Assembly (NCBI RefSeq): GCF_030246845.1
Contig: NZ_CP126889.1
Span: 1,178,001-1,242,000 of the forward strand
DNA from: Enhydrobacter sp.
GTDB lineage: Bacteria > Pseudomonadota > Alphaproteobacteria > Reyranellales > Reyranellaceae
Length of the DNA: 64,000 nt
Reading direction: 5' to 3'
Below, one piece after another: positions 17,038 to 27,478 of the stretch. The notes below the pieces were generated by a model that was given only the letters and a program-made list of their open reading frames with translations, was not told the DNA's origin and ran no database searches. Each line of letters begins with the position of its first letter. Position 1 is the first letter of the stretch. The translations under genes were made by a program, and so were the position numbers.

Positions 17038-17819
17038 TGCCAGCCGGCGAGACGGGGCAGGAGCTGCCGTCGCAGGCCGACCACGCTGCCGATCACCAGG
17101 ATGGCCGGCGAGCCGATGCCGTTCCTGCGGGCGTCGTCCAGCAGGGCGCCGAGTGTGCTCTCCACCACCCGCTCACTGTCGGTCGTCGCCGACTGAAGCA
17201 GCGCCGCCGGCGTCTCCTTCGCCAGGCCGCCCTGCTGAAGCGCCGCCACGATGTCCGGCAGTTGGCTCATCGGCATGTAGAGAATGATCGGCTGGCCGAG
17301 CCTTGCCAGCGCCGCCCAGTCGGTCGTCGAGCTGCCGTCAGCGCGATGGCCGGCAGCCAGCACGACGGCATGGTTGGTCTCGCGCGTCGTTGCCGGAATG
17401 CCGGCGAGCGCGGTCGCGGCCAAGCCTGCCGTGATACCCGGAATGACACGAAAGCGAATGCCCGCGGCCGTCAGGGCCAAGGCCTCGTCCCAGCCACGGC
17501 CGAACACGAAGGGATCGCCGCCCTTCAGCCGCAGCACACGGCGACCGAGCCTGGCGCGCTCGATCAGGATCTCGTTGATGTCGCGCTGGTTCGGCGAAGG
17601 CCGGCCACCGCGCTTGCCCGCGGAAATCAACTCGGCCTCGGCGCGCTTCAGGGCAAGCGCCCGTGGATCGACCAGCGCGTCGTGGACGATATCGTCCGCC
17701 GTGGCGAGCGCATGCAGGGCAAGCAAAGTCAGCAGCCTCGGATCGCCGGGACCGGCACCCGCCAGCCATACCTCGCCCGGCAAGAAGTCGGGCATGGGAG
17801 GAAAGCCCGGCAGGCTCAT
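17034..17819 (-). CDS. cobA: Uroporphyrinogen-III C-methyltransferase (SUMT)
   Basis: A 261-residue tetrapyrrole methylase that adds S-adenosylmethionine methyls at C2 and C7 of uroporphyrinogen III to give precorrin-2, the branch point to cobalamin. Marks are [19 protein letters not shown] at the start, [19 protein letters not shown] and [18 protein letters not shown], which are SUMT signatures. It lacks the CysG dehydrogenase and ferrochelatase part, so it serves cobalamin rather than siroheme alone. Four-base overlaps tie it to cobM upstream and cobB downstream. Confidence 0.94.
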   Translation of the reverse strand: MSLPGFPPMPDFLPGEVWLAGAGPGDPRLLTLLALHALATADDIVHDALVDPRALALKRAEAELISAGKRGGRPSPNQRDINEILIERARLGRRVLRLKGGDPFVFGRGWDEALALTAAGIRFRVIPGITAGLAATALAGIPATTRETNHAVVLAAGHRADGSSTTDWAALARLGQPIILYMPMSQLPDIVAALQQGGLAKETPAALLQSATTDSERVVESTLGALLDDARRNGIGSPAILVIGSVVGLRRQLLPRLAGWQ

Positions 17820-18577
17820 GCGCCCCTGCCGCGGAACCGTCGCTGATAGGCCGCGTCATAGAGCGCGCTGTCGCGGAAATCCTGCGCCGACAGGACCTTG
17901 CCGACCAGGATCAGCGCTGTGCGCTCCATCGGGCTTTTGGCGACTTCGGGCGCGATCGTGCCGAGCGTGCCGCTCACGATGCGCTCGTCCGGCCAGCTTG
18001 CACGGTAGACCACCGCCACCGGGCAATCGGTGCCGTAGAACGGCAGCAGGTCGGCCACGACCTTGTCGAGCACATGGATGGAAAGATGAATCGCGAGCGT
18101 CGCTCCGGTGGCGGCGAAGGCCCTGAGGTCCTCGCCGGCCGGCATGGCCGAGGCGCGCCCCGAGGTGCGGGTCAGCACGACTGTCTGCGCGAGCCCGGGC
18201 AGGGTGAGCTCGCGGCCCAGCGCAGCGGCGGCGGCGGCGAACGACGGCACGCCCGGCGTCACCGTATGGGGGATGCCCTCGGCCGCGAGCCGCCGAACCT
18301 GCTCGCCGAGCGCGCTCCACACCGAGAGATCGCCCGAATGCAGCCGCGCCACGTCCTGGCGTGCATCGTTGGCCCGCCGGCACTCGGCGACGATCTCGTC
18401 GAGCGACAGGGGTGCGGTATCGACGATGCGGGCGCCGGCTGGACAATGCTCGAGCAGCGCTTTCGGCACGAGCGAGCCGGCGTAGAGGCAGACCGGGCAG
18501 CGGCCGATCAGGTCGCGGCCGCGAACCGTGATGAGGTCGGGCGCGCCCGGCCCGGCGCCGATGAAATGGACCGTCAT
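17816..18577 (-). CDS. cobM: Precorrin-4 C11-methyltransferase CobM
   Basis: A 253-residue tetrapyrrole methylase converting precorrin-4 to precorrin-5. The start [20 protein letters not shown] is the classic N-terminus; [15 protein letters not shown] and [20 protein letters not shown] are diagnostic for CobM/CbiF, as is [12 protein letters not shown]. The start at 18577 overlaps the cobE stop by 4 bases and fits the family; the open frame extends 12 codons further upstream into cobE without similarity. Confidence 0.94.
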   Translation of the reverse strand: MTVHFIGAGPGAPDLITVRGRDLIGRCPVCLYAGSLVPKALLEHCPAGARIVDTAPLSLDEIVAECRRANDARQDVARLHSGDLSVWSALGEQVRRLAAEGIPHTVTPGVPSFAAAAAALGRELTLPGLAQTVVLTRTSGRASAMPAGEDLRAFAATGATLAIHLSIHVLDKVVADLLPFYGTDCPVAVVYRASWPDERIVSGTLGTIAPEVAKSPMERTALILVGKVLSAQDFRDSALYDAAYQRRFRGRGA

Positions 18578-18957
18578 CGGCCGTCTCCGATGGCGATCGC
18601 GCAGGTCGCGCACGCCGTTGCCACGCGTGTGCCGAGAAGACGCGCGTTCCGGCCGGCGACCACCAGGGCCGATGCTTCGGCGATCGAGGGCACGCCCTTG
18701 GTCTCCAGCACCAGCTTCGAGGGCGTGAGCACCCGGCCCGCCACGCGGTCGAGTTCGTCGAGCGTGCAGGCGCGCAGGGGCACCGAGATTCGCCGGGCGG
18801 CTTCGACGAAGGCAGGATCCGCTGCCTTCGCCGACTCGGTCGCAAAGGCACTGAGTCGCGCAGCGGGCAGTTCGAACATATCGAGCGCCATGCGCACCAC
18901 CTGCTCGATCTCGTCGGCCGAAACGCCGCTGCGACCGCCGACACCGGCCACGATCAT
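18574..18957 (-). CDS. cobE: Cobalamin biosynthesis protein CobE
   Basis: A 127-residue protein matching CobE, the counterpart of the C-terminal part of CbiG. It begins [17 protein letters not shown] and contains [20 protein letters not shown] and [14 protein letters not shown]. The exact biochemical role of CobE is not settled; CbiG opens the delta-lactone in the anaerobic pathway. The start overlaps the cobL stop by 4 bases (ATGA). Since no cobF (precorrin-5 C1-methylase and deacetylase) is present in the window, CobE is worth considering in that step, which is speculation. Confidence 0.85.
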   Translation of the reverse strand: MIVAGVGGRSGVSADEIEQVVRMALDMFELPAARLSAFATESAKAADPAFVEAARRISVPLRACTLDELDRVAGRVLTPSKLVLETKGVPSIAEASALVVAGRNARLLGTRVATACATCAIAIGDGR

Positions 18958-20195
18958 GGCTTGCTCACGCGCCATTGGACGACCGGCGCGGCGGGGCGCC
19001 AGAGGAAAGCCTTGCCCCCGCCCGCCCCGCCTGCGCGTGCCACTTCGAGACGTACCAGCTCGCCGCCGTGGCGCCCGAAGAGCTCGATCAGCCGCGCCTC
19101 GGTCGCGAGCGAGACGGCATTGGCCACCAATCGTCCGCCGGGCCTCAGCGCTCCCCATGCCGCATCGAAAACGCGAACATCGGAGAGACCACCGCCGATG
19201 AACACCGCATCCGGACTCGACAAGTCGGCCAGTGCCTCCGGCGCGCGGCCCTGCACGATCCTGAGGTCCGGCGTGCCGAGCGTCGCCGCATTCCGGGCAG
19301 CGCGTGCCGCCCGCGCCGCGTCAGCCTCGATGCCGATTGCTCGCATGGACGGATGGCGCAGCAGCCATTCAATGGCAATCGAGCCGGCGCCAAGGCCGAC
19401 ATCCCACAGAAGCTCGCCCTGGCGCGGCGCCAGGGCCGACAGCGTGATTGCGCGCACCTCGCGCTTGGTGAGCTGACCATCGTGCTCGAACAGCGCGTCG
19501 TCGAGACCGGGAGACAACGGAATGGTCACCGCGTCGGGCGAAGCGGACACTTCGAGCGCGACGGTGTTGAGGGCCGCGATGTCGCCGAGATCGAACGATT
19601 CTGCTTTCGTGTCACGCACCCGCTCCTTCGGTCCGCCGAGATGCTCGAGAACGGTCAGCGTCGAGCCGCCCATGCCGCGCCTGGCGAGGAACTGCGCAAG
19701 CCTGGCCGGCGTGGTGCCGTCCCATGACAAGGCAAGGATCCGCGCGCCGGGCTGCAGGCAGCGCACGATCCCTTCCAGGGCACGGCCGTGCAGGCTGGCG
19801 AGCGAGACCTCCTGCTGCGACCATCCGAGCCGGCTCGCCGCCAGGCTGAAGGCCGACGGCTGCGGCAGGCAGACCATCTCGCCCGGCTGCAGAACGCGCA
19901 TCAGCATGTCGCCGACGCCGTAGTGGAACGGATCGCCGCTCGCCAGGACCGCCACCGGCCTTCCACGATGGTTCTCGATCTCCGGCAACGCCATGCCGAT
20001 GGGACTCGGCCAAGGGAGCCGACGGCCCTGGATCAGGCTGTCGGCCAGCGCGAGGTGGCGTTTGCCGCCCACCACCAGCTCGGCCCCGGAGACGAGCCGC
20101 TGCGCCACCGGCGACAGGCCCGCGACGCCATCCTCGCCGATGCCGATGATGGACAGCCATGGTCTCGGCGGGCAGGTTGCGCGCTCAGCGGCCAT
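18954..20195 (-). CDS. cobL: Precorrin-6Y C5,15-methyltransferase (decarboxylating) CobL
   Basis: A 413-residue bifunctional enzyme that methylates C5 and C15 and decarboxylates the C12 acetate of the corrin ring. The N-terminal CbiE-like half starts [16 protein letters not shown] and has [18 protein letters not shown]; the C-terminal CbiT-like half has [36 protein letters not shown] and DAVFIGGG. The ATG at 20195 lies in the same CATG tetranucleotide as the cobK start on the other strand, so its 5' leader must lie within cobK. First gene of the cobL-bluB run, all joined by 4-base overlaps. Confidence 0.93.
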   Translation of the reverse strand: MAAERATCPPRPWLSIIGIGEDGVAGLSPVAQRLVSGAELVVGGKRHLALADSLIQGRRLPWPSPIGMALPEIENHRGRPVAVLASGDPFHYGVGDMLMRVLQPGEMVCLPQPSAFSLAASRLGWSQQEVSLASLHGRALEGIVRCLQPGARILALSWDGTTPARLAQFLARRGMGGSTLTVLEHLGGPKERVRDTKAESFDLGDIAALNTVALEVSASPDAVTIPLSPGLDDALFEHDGQLTKREVRAITLSALAPRQGELLWDVGLGAGSIAIEWLLRHPSMRAIGIEADAARAARAARNAATLGTPDLRIVQGRAPEALADLSSPDAVFIGGGLSDVRVFDAAWGALRPGGRLVANAVSLATEARLIELFGRHGGELVRLEVARAGGAGGGKAFLWRPAAPVVQWRVSKP

Positions 20196-20976
20196 GGCCA
20201 CAGCTCTTCGCATCCTGATCCTGGGCGGCACGACGGAAGCGTCCGCTCTCGCGCGCCTGCTGGCCGGCGATGCGCGGTTCGAGGCGACCCTGTCGCTGGC
20301 CGGCCGCACCTCGACGCCGAAGCCCCAGCCGATCGCCACACGCATCGGCGGCTTCGGCGGGGTCGACGGGCTCGTGCATTTTCTCCGCGGGCAGGCCATC
20401 GAGGCCGTGATCGACGCCACGCATCCCTATGCCGACCAGATGTCGGCCCATGCCGTTGCCGCCTGCTCGCGCGCTGGCGTGACCCTCGCATCGTTGGTGC
20501 GCACGCCCTGGACGCGGCACGCCGGCGACCGCTGGCAGGCCGTTTCGACGGCGACCGCGGCTGCCCTGGCTCTGGGATCCAGGCCGAGCCGGGTGTTCCT
20601 GGGCCTCGGCCGCCAGGAACTCGCGGCGTTCGCCGCCGCGCCGCAGCACCACTATCTCGCCCGCGTGATCGAGCCGCCCAGTCCGGCAGGCTTGCCGCCC
20701 GATCTGCGAATCCTGCAGGCACGCGGGCCGTTCGACCGGGATGCCGAGGAGCGCCTGCTGAAGAACGAACGGATCGAGATTCTCGTCTCCAAGAATGCCG
20801 GCGGCACGGCGACCTATGCCAAGATCGAGGCCGCCCGCGCCCTCGGCCTGCCCGTGATCATGATCGAGCGCCCGCACAAGCCCCGCGGCCATATCGTTGG
20901 AAGTGCCGCCGAGGCGGTCGCGTGGCTGGAGCGGCATTTTCATGACGCCGCTTCGCGCTCGCTGCGCGGCGTATAG
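20194..20976 (+). CDS. cobK: Precorrin-6A reductase CobK
   Basis: A 260-residue NADPH-dependent reductase of precorrin-6A. Visible are LRILILGGTTEASALARLL at the start, VIDATHPYADQMSAHA, VFLGLGRQEL and ILVSKNAGGTATYAKIEAAR near the end, all CobK marks. It is the only forward gene inside a reverse-strand cob block. Its start shares CATG with that of cobL, and its last 37 bases overlap the end of cobJ. Its promoter must therefore lie inside cobL. No good ribosome site is visible before the ATG (CTCAGCGGCC), but family similarity begins at this codon. Confidence 0.93.
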   Translation: MATALRILILGGTTEASALARLLAGDARFEATLSLAGRTSTPKPQPIATRIGGFGGVDGLVHFLRGQAIEAVIDATHPYADQMSAHAVAACSRAGVTLASLVRTPWTRHAGDRWQAVSTATAAALALGSRPSRVFLGLGRQELAAFAAAPQHHYLARVIEPPSPAGLPPDLRILQARGPFDRDAEERLLKNERIEILVSKNAGGTATYAKIEAARALGLPVIMIERPHKPRGHIVGSAAEAVAWLERHFHDAASRSLRGV

Positions 20977-21689
20977 ATCCAGCGACCGACGCAGCGCGTC
21001 GTGCTGGCGCCCACGATAACCAGCGTGCGCATGTCGGCAACCGATGCATTGGCTTCCGCGAGATCCGAGGCGATGACCTTCGCTTCGCTCGTGCCTGCCG
21101 CGCGCACGAACAGCACCGGTGTCGTTGCCGCCTTCAAGGTGCGCAACAGCGCGAAGGCCTGCCCAAGCTGATGCGGCCGCGCCCGGGAGGCCGGATTGTA
21201 GAGAGCGATCACGAAATCGGCCTCGGCCGCCGCCTTCAGCCGTCGCTCGATGGTCGCCCACGATTTCAGGTTGTCGGACAGCGAGATTGCACAGAAATCG
21301 CCGCCGAGCGGGGCGCCGACCTCCGCCGCCGCCGCCAGCATCGCCGTCACCCCCGGCTCGACGCGGATGTCGAGCGACCGCCATGCCTGATCACCAGCCT
21401 CGACCGCCTCGAAGATCGCGGCCGCCATGGCGAACACGCCGGGGTCGCCACCCGACACGACCGCGACATCTCGGCCGGACGCGGCGAGCATCAAGGCATG
21501 ACGCGCGCGTTCGAGCTCGACGCGATTGTCCGAGGCGTGCCGGCGCTGACCGTGCCGCGCCGGCACGCGGTCGAGATAAGCTGCGTAGCCGACGAGATCG
21601 GTCGCCCTGGCAAGCGCCGACCCGGCCGCCGGCGTCATCAGCTCCGGCTTGCCGGGCCCTGTGCCGACGATGACCAGCGAGCCCGTCAC
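20940..21689 (-). CDS. cobJ: Precorrin-3B C17-methyltransferase CobJ
   Basis: A 249-residue tetrapyrrole methylase that contracts the ring and methylates C17 of precorrin-3B to give precorrin-4. It starts with GTG in [20 protein letters not shown]; further marks are VAVVSGGDPGVFAMAAAIFE, GVTAMLAAAAEVGAPLGGDF and DFVIALYNPASRARP. The GTG start overlaps the cobI TGA (GTGA), supporting it over a longer open frame. It is the last gene of the riboswitch-led operon, and its final 37 bases overlap the end of cobK on the other strand. Confidence 0.93.
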   Translation of the reverse strand: MTGSLVIVGTGPGKPELMTPAAGSALARATDLVGYAAYLDRVPARHGQRRHASDNRVELERARHALMLAASGRDVAVVSGGDPGVFAMAAAIFEAVEAGDQAWRSLDIRVEPGVTAMLAAAAEVGAPLGGDFCAISLSDNLKSWATIERRLKAAAEADFVIALYNPASRARPHQLGQAFALLRTLKAATTPVLFVRAAGTSEAKVIASDLAEANASVADMRTLVIVGASTTRCVGRWIYTPRSEREAAS

Positions 21690-22444
21690 AGCCGCCGCCC
21701 CTCGCCGGGAATCAGCACCATCGCGAAATAGGCACCTTGGGCTTCGCGGCATTGGGCGAGCGGCACGACGCGCTCGTCATGCATGGTGCCGCGCTCGACA
21801 TAGACCGCGCGCTGCAGGAGCCCGGCCGCCCCGACGGCACGCCGCACTTTGTCGAGATGACGGCCCACCTTCATGATAACCGCGGCATCGGTGCTGCGCA
21901 GCCGATCTACGAGCTGCGCCTCGTCAAGCGTCCCCGGCAGGACCGCAAGCGTATCGTTGCCCCAGGTGATCGGCAGGTTGGCGCGGGTCCAGCAGCCCGA
22001 CATGCCCGTGACGCCCGGCACCACCTCGATCGGGAACTCGGGCGAGAGGCGACGCCACATGTGCATGAACGAGCCATAGAAGAAGGGATCGCCTTCGGCC
22101 AGCAGCCCGACCGACTTGCCCTCGCTCAACAGCGCCGCGAGCGCGGCGGCCGTCTCGCAATAGAAGCGGCCGATCTTTTCCCGGTACTCCGGATGCTCGG
22201 CCGGGATTTCATCGGTCACTGGATATTCGCATCGCAGTTCCGGCCGGCCGGCCGCGAGCAGGGGCGAGGCGATCCGACGCGCATTGCCCTCCAGGCCACG
22301 CTTGGCGAAGAACGCCACGACATCGACCGAGCGCACCAGGCCCGCGGCCCGCAGCGTGAGGTAGCGGACATCGCCCGGCCCGACGCCGATGCCGTAGAGC
22401 GTGCCGCCCCGGGCCGTGCCGGCAAGGCTCTCGAGGCTCGTCAT
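21686..22444 (-). CDS. cobI: Precorrin-2 C20-methyltransferase CobI
   Basis: A 252-residue tetrapyrrole methylase converting precorrin-2 to precorrin-3A. It has [20 protein letters not shown] near the N-terminus, [18 protein letters not shown] and [17 protein letters not shown], typical of CobI/CbiL. The start ATG at 22444 overlaps the cobH stop by 4 bases and the stop overlaps the cobJ GTG by 4 bases. Similarity starts close to this ATG, so the upstream open frame was rejected. Confidence 0.93.
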   Translation of the reverse strand: MTSLESLAGTARGGTLYGIGVGPGDVRYLTLRAAGLVRSVDVVAFFAKRGLEGNARRIASPLLAAGRPELRCEYPVTDEIPAEHPEYREKIGRFYCETAAALAALLSEGKSVGLLAEGDPFFYGSFMHMWRRLSPEFPIEVVPGVTGMSGCWTRANLPITWGNDTLAVLPGTLDEAQLVDRLRSTDAAVIMKVGRHLDKVRRAVGAAGLLQRAVYVERGTMHDERVVPLAQCREAQGAYFAMVLIPGEGRRL

Positions 22445-23070
22445 TCGACGTCGCTCGCGAGCGCGTTGAGCGCGGCGGCGGCCATGGCGCTGCCGCCCTT
22501 GCGACCCCTCACGATCAGGAAGGGCACACGGCGGTCCGCCGCCAGCATCTCCTTCGATTCCCGGGCGCCGACGAATCCCACCGGCAGGCCGATCACGGCG
22601 GCGGGCGGCGGCACGCCTTCGTCGAGCATCTCGAGCAGGCGGAAGAGCGCCGTCGGTGCGTTGCCGATCGTGACCACGGCGCCACCCAGCCTGTCGCGCC
22701 ACAGCTCCATCGCCGCCGCGCTGCGCGTGTTGCCGATCTTGCGCGCAAGCTCGGGAACGGCAGGATCGTCGAGCGTGCAGACCACATCGTTGGCCGCCGG
22801 CAGGCGGGCCCGGGTGACGCCGTTGGCGACCATCTTCGAATCGCAGAGGATCGGCGCGCCGCCCATCAGCGCCCAGCGTGCGTTGTCGGCAAAGGTCGGC
22901 GACATGACGATCTCGCGTGCGATCTCGACCATGCCGCAGGCATGGATGAGGCGCACGGCGACGCGCTCCTCGGCCGGCGCGAAGCGCGCCAGATCCGCTT
23001 CGGCGCGGATGATGGCGAAGGACCGCCGATAAATCTCGGCGCCGTCGCGAATATAGGGTCGCTCAGCCAC
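22441..23070 (-). CDS. cobH: Precorrin-8X methylmutase CobH
   Basis: A 209-residue enzyme that moves the C11 methyl to C12 of precorrin-8X, giving hydrogenobyrinic acid. It starts with [22 protein letters not shown]. The catalytic histidine sits in [16 protein letters not shown]; other marks are [19 protein letters not shown] and [18 protein letters not shown]. The length fits the family (about 210). The GTG start overlaps the cobG end by 8 bases, within the operon. Confidence 0.93.
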   Translation of the reverse strand: MAERPYIRDGAEIYRRSFAIIRAEADLARFAPAEERVAVRLIHACGMVEIAREIVMSPTFADNARWALMGGAPILCDSKMVANGVTRARLPAANDVVCTLDDPAVPELARKIGNTRSAAAMELWRDRLGGAVVTIGNAPTALFRLLEMLDEGVPPPAAVIGLPVGFVGARESKEMLAADRRVPFLIVRGRKGGSAMAAAALNALASDVE

Positions 23071-24169
23071 GCAGCACCGTCGCCAGCTCGCCGGGCTCGA
23101 CGGTGCGCTGCGCCCTGTCGCGGGCCGTTCCATTGCGCACAATCCCGTAGCGACCGTCGCCGCCCACCAGCACCAGGTCGGCCGGCGCCGAGCGCGCGCA
23201 TCCCTTGGCGCACCCGGAGACGTGAAGAGTGCCGGCAAATCCCCACGCCGCGAGCCGCCGTGCGTCACGGCGCGCATCGACGCTCGCCGCGCGGCAGGCT
23301 GGACTTCCGGGGCAGGCATCGATGCGCAGCAGGGGATCCTCGCCATCCTCGATCAGGCCAAGCGCACTTGCGCCCTCGATCTCGGCATCGAGATAGACGG
23401 CGCGCCACGGCGACAGGCGCAGTTCCGAGGCGCCGGCCTTGGCGGCAAGGGCGACGAGCCCCTGCAGCTGGCCGGCTTCGAGCCGGCCGAAGGGCGCGGC
23501 GATTCCAAAGGCATCGCCGATCCGGCCCAACCTCTGCCGACCAGGAACCGGAACGGAATCCATCCCGGCAAGCGATGGCATCGGCCGGCCGTCGAGACAG
23601 GTCCGAGACGCCGCAAGCAGGCACGAGACGATCTGGTCGCGACTGGCAAGGCCCAGCCATCGGCCGGCGACACGCAGGGCCACGCCCTCCGGCAGAAGGC
23701 AGAGGGCGACATCCGCCCGTTCGCCGATGATGGACAGCGGTCCGGGTGCGTCGACCAGCCAGCCGAACTTGGCCGGCAGTCCGGCGGCGAGCCGGCGGTC
23801 GGCCGAAAGGGCCTCGGTCAACGCGGCTGCGATGGCGCGCCCTTCGGCACCGGCCAATGGTCCGACCATGATGTTGCGCGCCGCCTCGATCTCGGCGTCG
23901 GGGTCGAGCAGGCCGAGCTGGCCGAGGGCACGATGAAGCTCCGGCAGCGACTGCGCCGCGACACCGCGAAGCTGCAGATTGGCGCGCCGCGTGAGGTCGA
24001 TATGCCCGTTGCCCAGGCGCTCCGCGATCGCCGCGAGGCCGCCGGCCTGGGCGAGCGTCAGCGCGCTGGCCCAGGGTTTCACCCGCACGAGGAGCCCGTC
24101 GCCGCTTTCCATCGGCCGCAGCGCCCCCGGGCACCATCCTTTGATCTCGATGGTCGCGGCCAGGCTCAC
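23063..24169 (-). CDS. cobG: Precorrin-3B synthase CobG
   Basis: A 368-residue oxygen-dependent enzyme of the sulfite/nitrite reductase fold, hydroxylating C20 and forming the gamma-lactone of precorrin-3B. It marks the pathway as the aerobic type. Two ferredoxin-like halves are visible: [11 protein letters not shown] with [13 protein letters not shown], and later the [4Fe-4S] cysteines C286 and C292 in ACPGSPAC and C320 and C324 in SGCAKGCA. It starts with GTG overlapping the cobN TGA (GTGA). Cytosolic, iron-sulfur dependent. Confidence 0.93.
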   Translation of the reverse strand: MSLAATIEIKGWCPGALRPMESGDGLLVRVKPWASALTLAQAGGLAAIAERLGNGHIDLTRRANLQLRGVAAQSLPELHRALGQLGLLDPDAEIEAARNIMVGPLAGAEGRAIAAALTEALSADRRLAAGLPAKFGWLVDAPGPLSIIGERADVALCLLPEGVALRVAGRWLGLASRDQIVSCLLAASRTCLDGRPMPSLAGMDSVPVPGRQRLGRIGDAFGIAAPFGRLEAGQLQGLVALAAKAGASELRLSPWRAVYLDAEIEGASALGLIEDGEDPLLRIDACPGSPACRAASVDARRDARRLAAWGFAGTLHVSGCAKGCARSAPADLVLVGGDGRYGIVRNGTARDRAQRTVEPGELATVLRG

Positions 24170-27100
24170 GATCTGCTCCCCGGCACGCGCTTGAGCTCTT
24201 CCTCGACGGAATTGCGGCGCGTCACCCACAAGCCACGTGCGAGGGCGTCCTTCAGGCGGAGCGCGATGGCGGCCGTGGCCGCCGGATTCCTGTCGAGCAT
24301 GGCCGTCAGGACATTCTCGTCGGCGATCAGGGCTACATGCGTTGCGTCGAACAGATGCGCCGGCACCGCCCGCGCGGTCGCCGCGAAGGCATAGAGCGCA
24401 TCGACGCCCTGCGCGATCTCGGCGACGCCGCGATGGCCATGCGCCAGCATGCCGGCGATCCAGCGCGGATTGGTGAGCCGGCCACGCACCACGCGGGCGA
24501 TCTCCTCGGCAAGCCGTCGCGCCTTCGGTGCTTCCGGACGACTCGTATCGAGGTGGTAGAGCTCCGGCGCATTGTCGAGCAGCGCCGCCGCCGCCGCGAA
24601 ACCTCCGGCGAAGTCGGCGACGCCGTCGCCATCGAGGAGGTCGCGCTCGCGATCGTCCTGCGGATGAACGAGAAGGTCAGCGGCGGCCACGCGACCACGA
24701 AAATCGTCGCCTGCCTCGCGCATCGACCGGGGCCCGCCATAGGCATGGGTAACGGCCGAAAGGTAGGCCGTCCCCAGCTCCTCGCGTGTCTGCCAGTTGC
24801 CGTCGAGCGCGAGGTCGCCTGCGCGTGCGCCATAGTCGCCGGGCGCCGCGCCGAACACGCGGGCGAGATCGGCTCCGTTGCGCCGCGCCTCGGCCAGCGG
24901 ATTGTCCGCTGCCTCCTCGTCCAGCGCGGCGACGCGCTGGACCGCCATGTCGAACAGCGCGATCTGCGTCTCGAAGATGTCGCGGAACAGCCCCGAGATG
25001 CGCAGCGTGACGTCGATGCGCGGGCGGTCGAGGGCGGCCAGCGGCATCACCTCGATGCCGATCACACGGCTCGAGTTCCTGTCCCAAGTCGGACGCACGC
25101 CGAGATAGGCCAGCGCCTGGGCGAGATCGTCACCGCCGGTGCGCAGCGAGGCCGAGGCCCAGAGATCGATCATCAGTGCGCGCGGATAGTCGCCATGATC
25201 CTGCAGGTAGCGACGCACGACCTCGTCGGCCGCACGCATGCCGATGGCGGCGGCCGTCCGTGTCGGGATCGCGCGCGGATCGATCGAGGTGAGGTTGCGG
25301 CCGGTCGGCAGGACGTCGGCGCGGCCGCGGGTCGGCGCGCCCGCCGGCCCCGGCGCCACGCGGCGGCCATCGAGCGCCGCCAGCAGGCCGCGTCGCTCCG
25401 TTGCGGCACAGTCCTGCAACATTGCTTCGGGCACCTTGATCGCTTGCGACAATGCGGCGGCCGCTTCCGCATCGGGCGCCCGTCCGAAGATGTGCAGGCC
25501 GTCGCGGATGCTGAGCTCCTTGATGTCGCAAAGCTGCGCGTCGAGCTTGGCGATGGCGGCCCGCGCCGGCTCGCCGCGCACCAGGCCACAATCGGCCGCG
25601 AGGCCGTTACTCCAGGCGCGCTCCACGATCTCCTCCTCGAGATGGCGCAGGCGCCGGCGATCGAGGCCGTCGGCCGCCGCATATTCCTCGATGATGCCTT
25701 CCATCTCGGCCAGTGCGCCGTGCAGGCCGGCCGTGCCGAGTGGCGGTGTGAGATGGCCGATGGTGACGGCCGCCAGGCGGCGCTTGGCCTGCACCGCCTC
25801 GCCGGGATTGTTGACGATGAAGGGATAGATCACCGGCATCGGCCCCAGCACGGCTTCCGGCCAGCATTCCCCCGAAAGCGCCAGCGCCTTGCCCGGCAGC
25901 CATTCGAGCGTGCCGTGCGTGCCGAGATGCACAAGGGCATCGATGTTCCCGATCTCGCGCAGCCAGGCGTAGAGCGCAATATAGGCGTGGCTCGGCGGGC
26001 AGCCGGTGTCGTGATATCCCGACTTGCGATCGCCCGCGCTGCCGCGATCCGGCTGCAGCAGAACCAGCACCTCGCCGCAGCGCAGGACAGGCAGCCGGAA
26101 GTCCTCTGCCGGCTCGCCCCAGGCCTCGCGCAGTGCCGTCCGCAGACTTTCCGGCAAGGTCGCGAGCCACCTCGTGTAGAAGCCGAGCGAGATCTCGATG
26201 TGCTGCGATGGAGCGCGCAGAAACGCGGCGACGCCGCCAGCCGGAAGGCACGTTCCGTATCCTTCCTGCTCCAGGAGTCGCAAGATCTCGTCGGCACTGG
26301 CCGCGGTATCGAGGCCGACCGCGTAGCCGGTTCGTCCGCCGCGCGCCGGATAGTCCGACAATACGAGCGCGACCCTGCGCTCGCCACGCGGCATGCGTTG
26401 CAGCCTTGTCCAGGCAGCCGCGAGCCGGGCGACATAGTCGATGCGGTCCGGTTCGGGCGCGTGCCGGATCGCGGCGAATTCGAGACGCGGATCGATGGGT
26501 GCCTCGGCCTTGAAGGAGACCGCACGCGTCAAAAGCCGGCCGTCGAGCTCGGGCAGCACCACGTTCATCGCAAGATCGGCCGGCGAGAGTCCACGTCCCG
26601 ATTCGCGCCACGCCGCCCTGGCGCTGCCCGACAGCACGACCTGCAGCACCGGCACGTCGGCGGCGTCGAGCACGGTCGTGTCGTCCTCGCGCAATGCCGA
26701 GAAGGCCGTCGTGTTGAGGATGACCGCCGGTCGCCGCGTCTCGATCAGCCGCGCCAGCTCGGCTTCGATGGCTCGGTCCTTGAGGCTGCCGACAGCGATC
26801 GCAAGCGGCGCAAGACCCTGGCGATCGAGCGCCTCCATCAACGCCGTGACCGGCGCCATGTCGCCCGCCAGCAGATTCGCCCGATAGAAGACGATCAGCG
26901 CTGCCGGGCGATCGTCCTCCCTGTTGCCGAGAACGGTGATCGGCCCGACCGGCACCGGCGGCGACCAGTCCATGTCGCGGCCCAGCATCGATCCGACGCA
27001 GCGCAGAGCCTGCCGCAGATTGTCGGGACCGCCCTCGCGGAAAAAGCGATCGAGCACCGCAAGCCTGTCGGCAGGCAAGGTCGACATCGACGCGAGCCGC

Positions 27101-27465
27101 GGATCGGCCCGATCGTCACCGGGCAGCGCCGCGAGCAAGATACCGTTTTCGCGCGCGGCGTCGGCGACATGCTCCAGCCCGTAGCGCCAGTAGTCGAGCC
27201 CACCCAGGCAGCGCACAATCACCGCGCGCGCTCTGGCCACGACCTTCTCGACATAGAGATCGACCGACATGGGATGACACAGCCGCTTGAGATTCGCCAG
27301 CCGAAGGGTCGGGAGCGACTCCGGCTCCTGCTGCCACGCTGCGGCCAAGGCGGAGAGATCGCTGTCGGAAAAGGACAGCACGACGACTTCGGCCGGCGAC
27401 TGGCCGAGATCGATTGCGACGTCGGCTTCGTCGAGGGTCGCAAGCTGTGTCGCGAGGACGTGCAT
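24166..27465 (-). CDS. cobN: Cobaltochelatase large subunit CobN
   Basis: A 1099-residue subunit of the ATP-dependent cobaltochelatase, which inserts Co2+ into hydrogenobyrinic acid a,c-diamide. It carries the CobN/magnesium chelatase H domain, seen in VRCLGGLDYWRYGLEHVAD, LVHLGTHGTLEWLPGKALAL, GCPPSHAYIALYAWL and AYGGPRSMREAGDDF. It is shorter than the Pseudomonas protein (about 1275), within the range of other alphaproteobacteria. The AAA partner subunits CobS and CobT are not in the window. The start is 13 bases after cobW, and the stop overlaps the cobG start by 4 bases. A long open frame antisense to this gene is a coding shadow. Confidence 0.95.
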   Translation of the reverse strand: MHVLATQLATLDEADVAIDLGQSPAEVVVLSFSDSDLSALAAAWQQEPESLPTLRLANLKRLCHPMSVDLYVEKVVARARAVIVRCLGGLDYWRYGLEHVADAARENGILLAALPGDDRADPRLASMSTLPADRLAVLDRFFREGGPDNLRQALRCVGSMLGRDMDWSPPVPVGPITVLGNREDDRPAALIVFYRANLLAGDMAPVTALMEALDRQGLAPLAIAVGSLKDRAIEAELARLIETRRPAVILNTTAFSALREDDTTVLDAADVPVLQVVLSGSARAAWRESGRGLSPADLAMNVVLPELDGRLLTRAVSFKAEAPIDPRLEFAAIRHAPEPDRIDYVARLAAAWTRLQRMPRGERRVALVLSDYPARGGRTGYAVGLDTAASADEILRLLEQEGYGTCLPAGGVAAFLRAPSQHIEISLGFYTRWLATLPESLRTALREAWGEPAEDFRLPVLRCGEVLVLLQPDRGSAGDRKSGYHDTGCPPSHAYIALYAWLREIGNIDALVHLGTHGTLEWLPGKALALSGECWPEAVLGPMPVIYPFIVNNPGEAVQAKRRLAAVTIGHLTPPLGTAGLHGALAEMEGIIEEYAAADGLDRRRLRHLEEEIVERAWSNGLAADCGLVRGEPARAAIAKLDAQLCDIKELSIRDGLHIFGRAPDAEAAAALSQAIKVPEAMLQDCAATERRGLLAALDGRRVAPGPAGAPTRGRADVLPTGRNLTSIDPRAIPTRTAAAIGMRAADEVVRRYLQDHGDYPRALMIDLWASASLRTGGDDLAQALAYLGVRPTWDRNSSRVIGIEVMPLAALDRPRIDVTLRISGLFRDIFETQIALFDMAVQRVAALDEEAADNPLAEARRNGADLARVFGAAPGDYGARAGDLALDGNWQTREELGTAYLSAVTHAYGGPRSMREAGDDFRGRVAAADLLVHPQDDRERDLLDGDGVADFAGGFAAAAALLDNAPELYHLDTSRPEAPKARRLAEEIARVVRGRLTNPRWIAGMLAHGHRGVAEIAQGVDALYAFAATARAVPAHLFDATHVALIADENVLTAMLDRNPAATAAIALRLKDALARGLWVTRRNSVEEELKRVPGSRS

Positions 27466-27478
27466 GCCTTGTTTCCCG

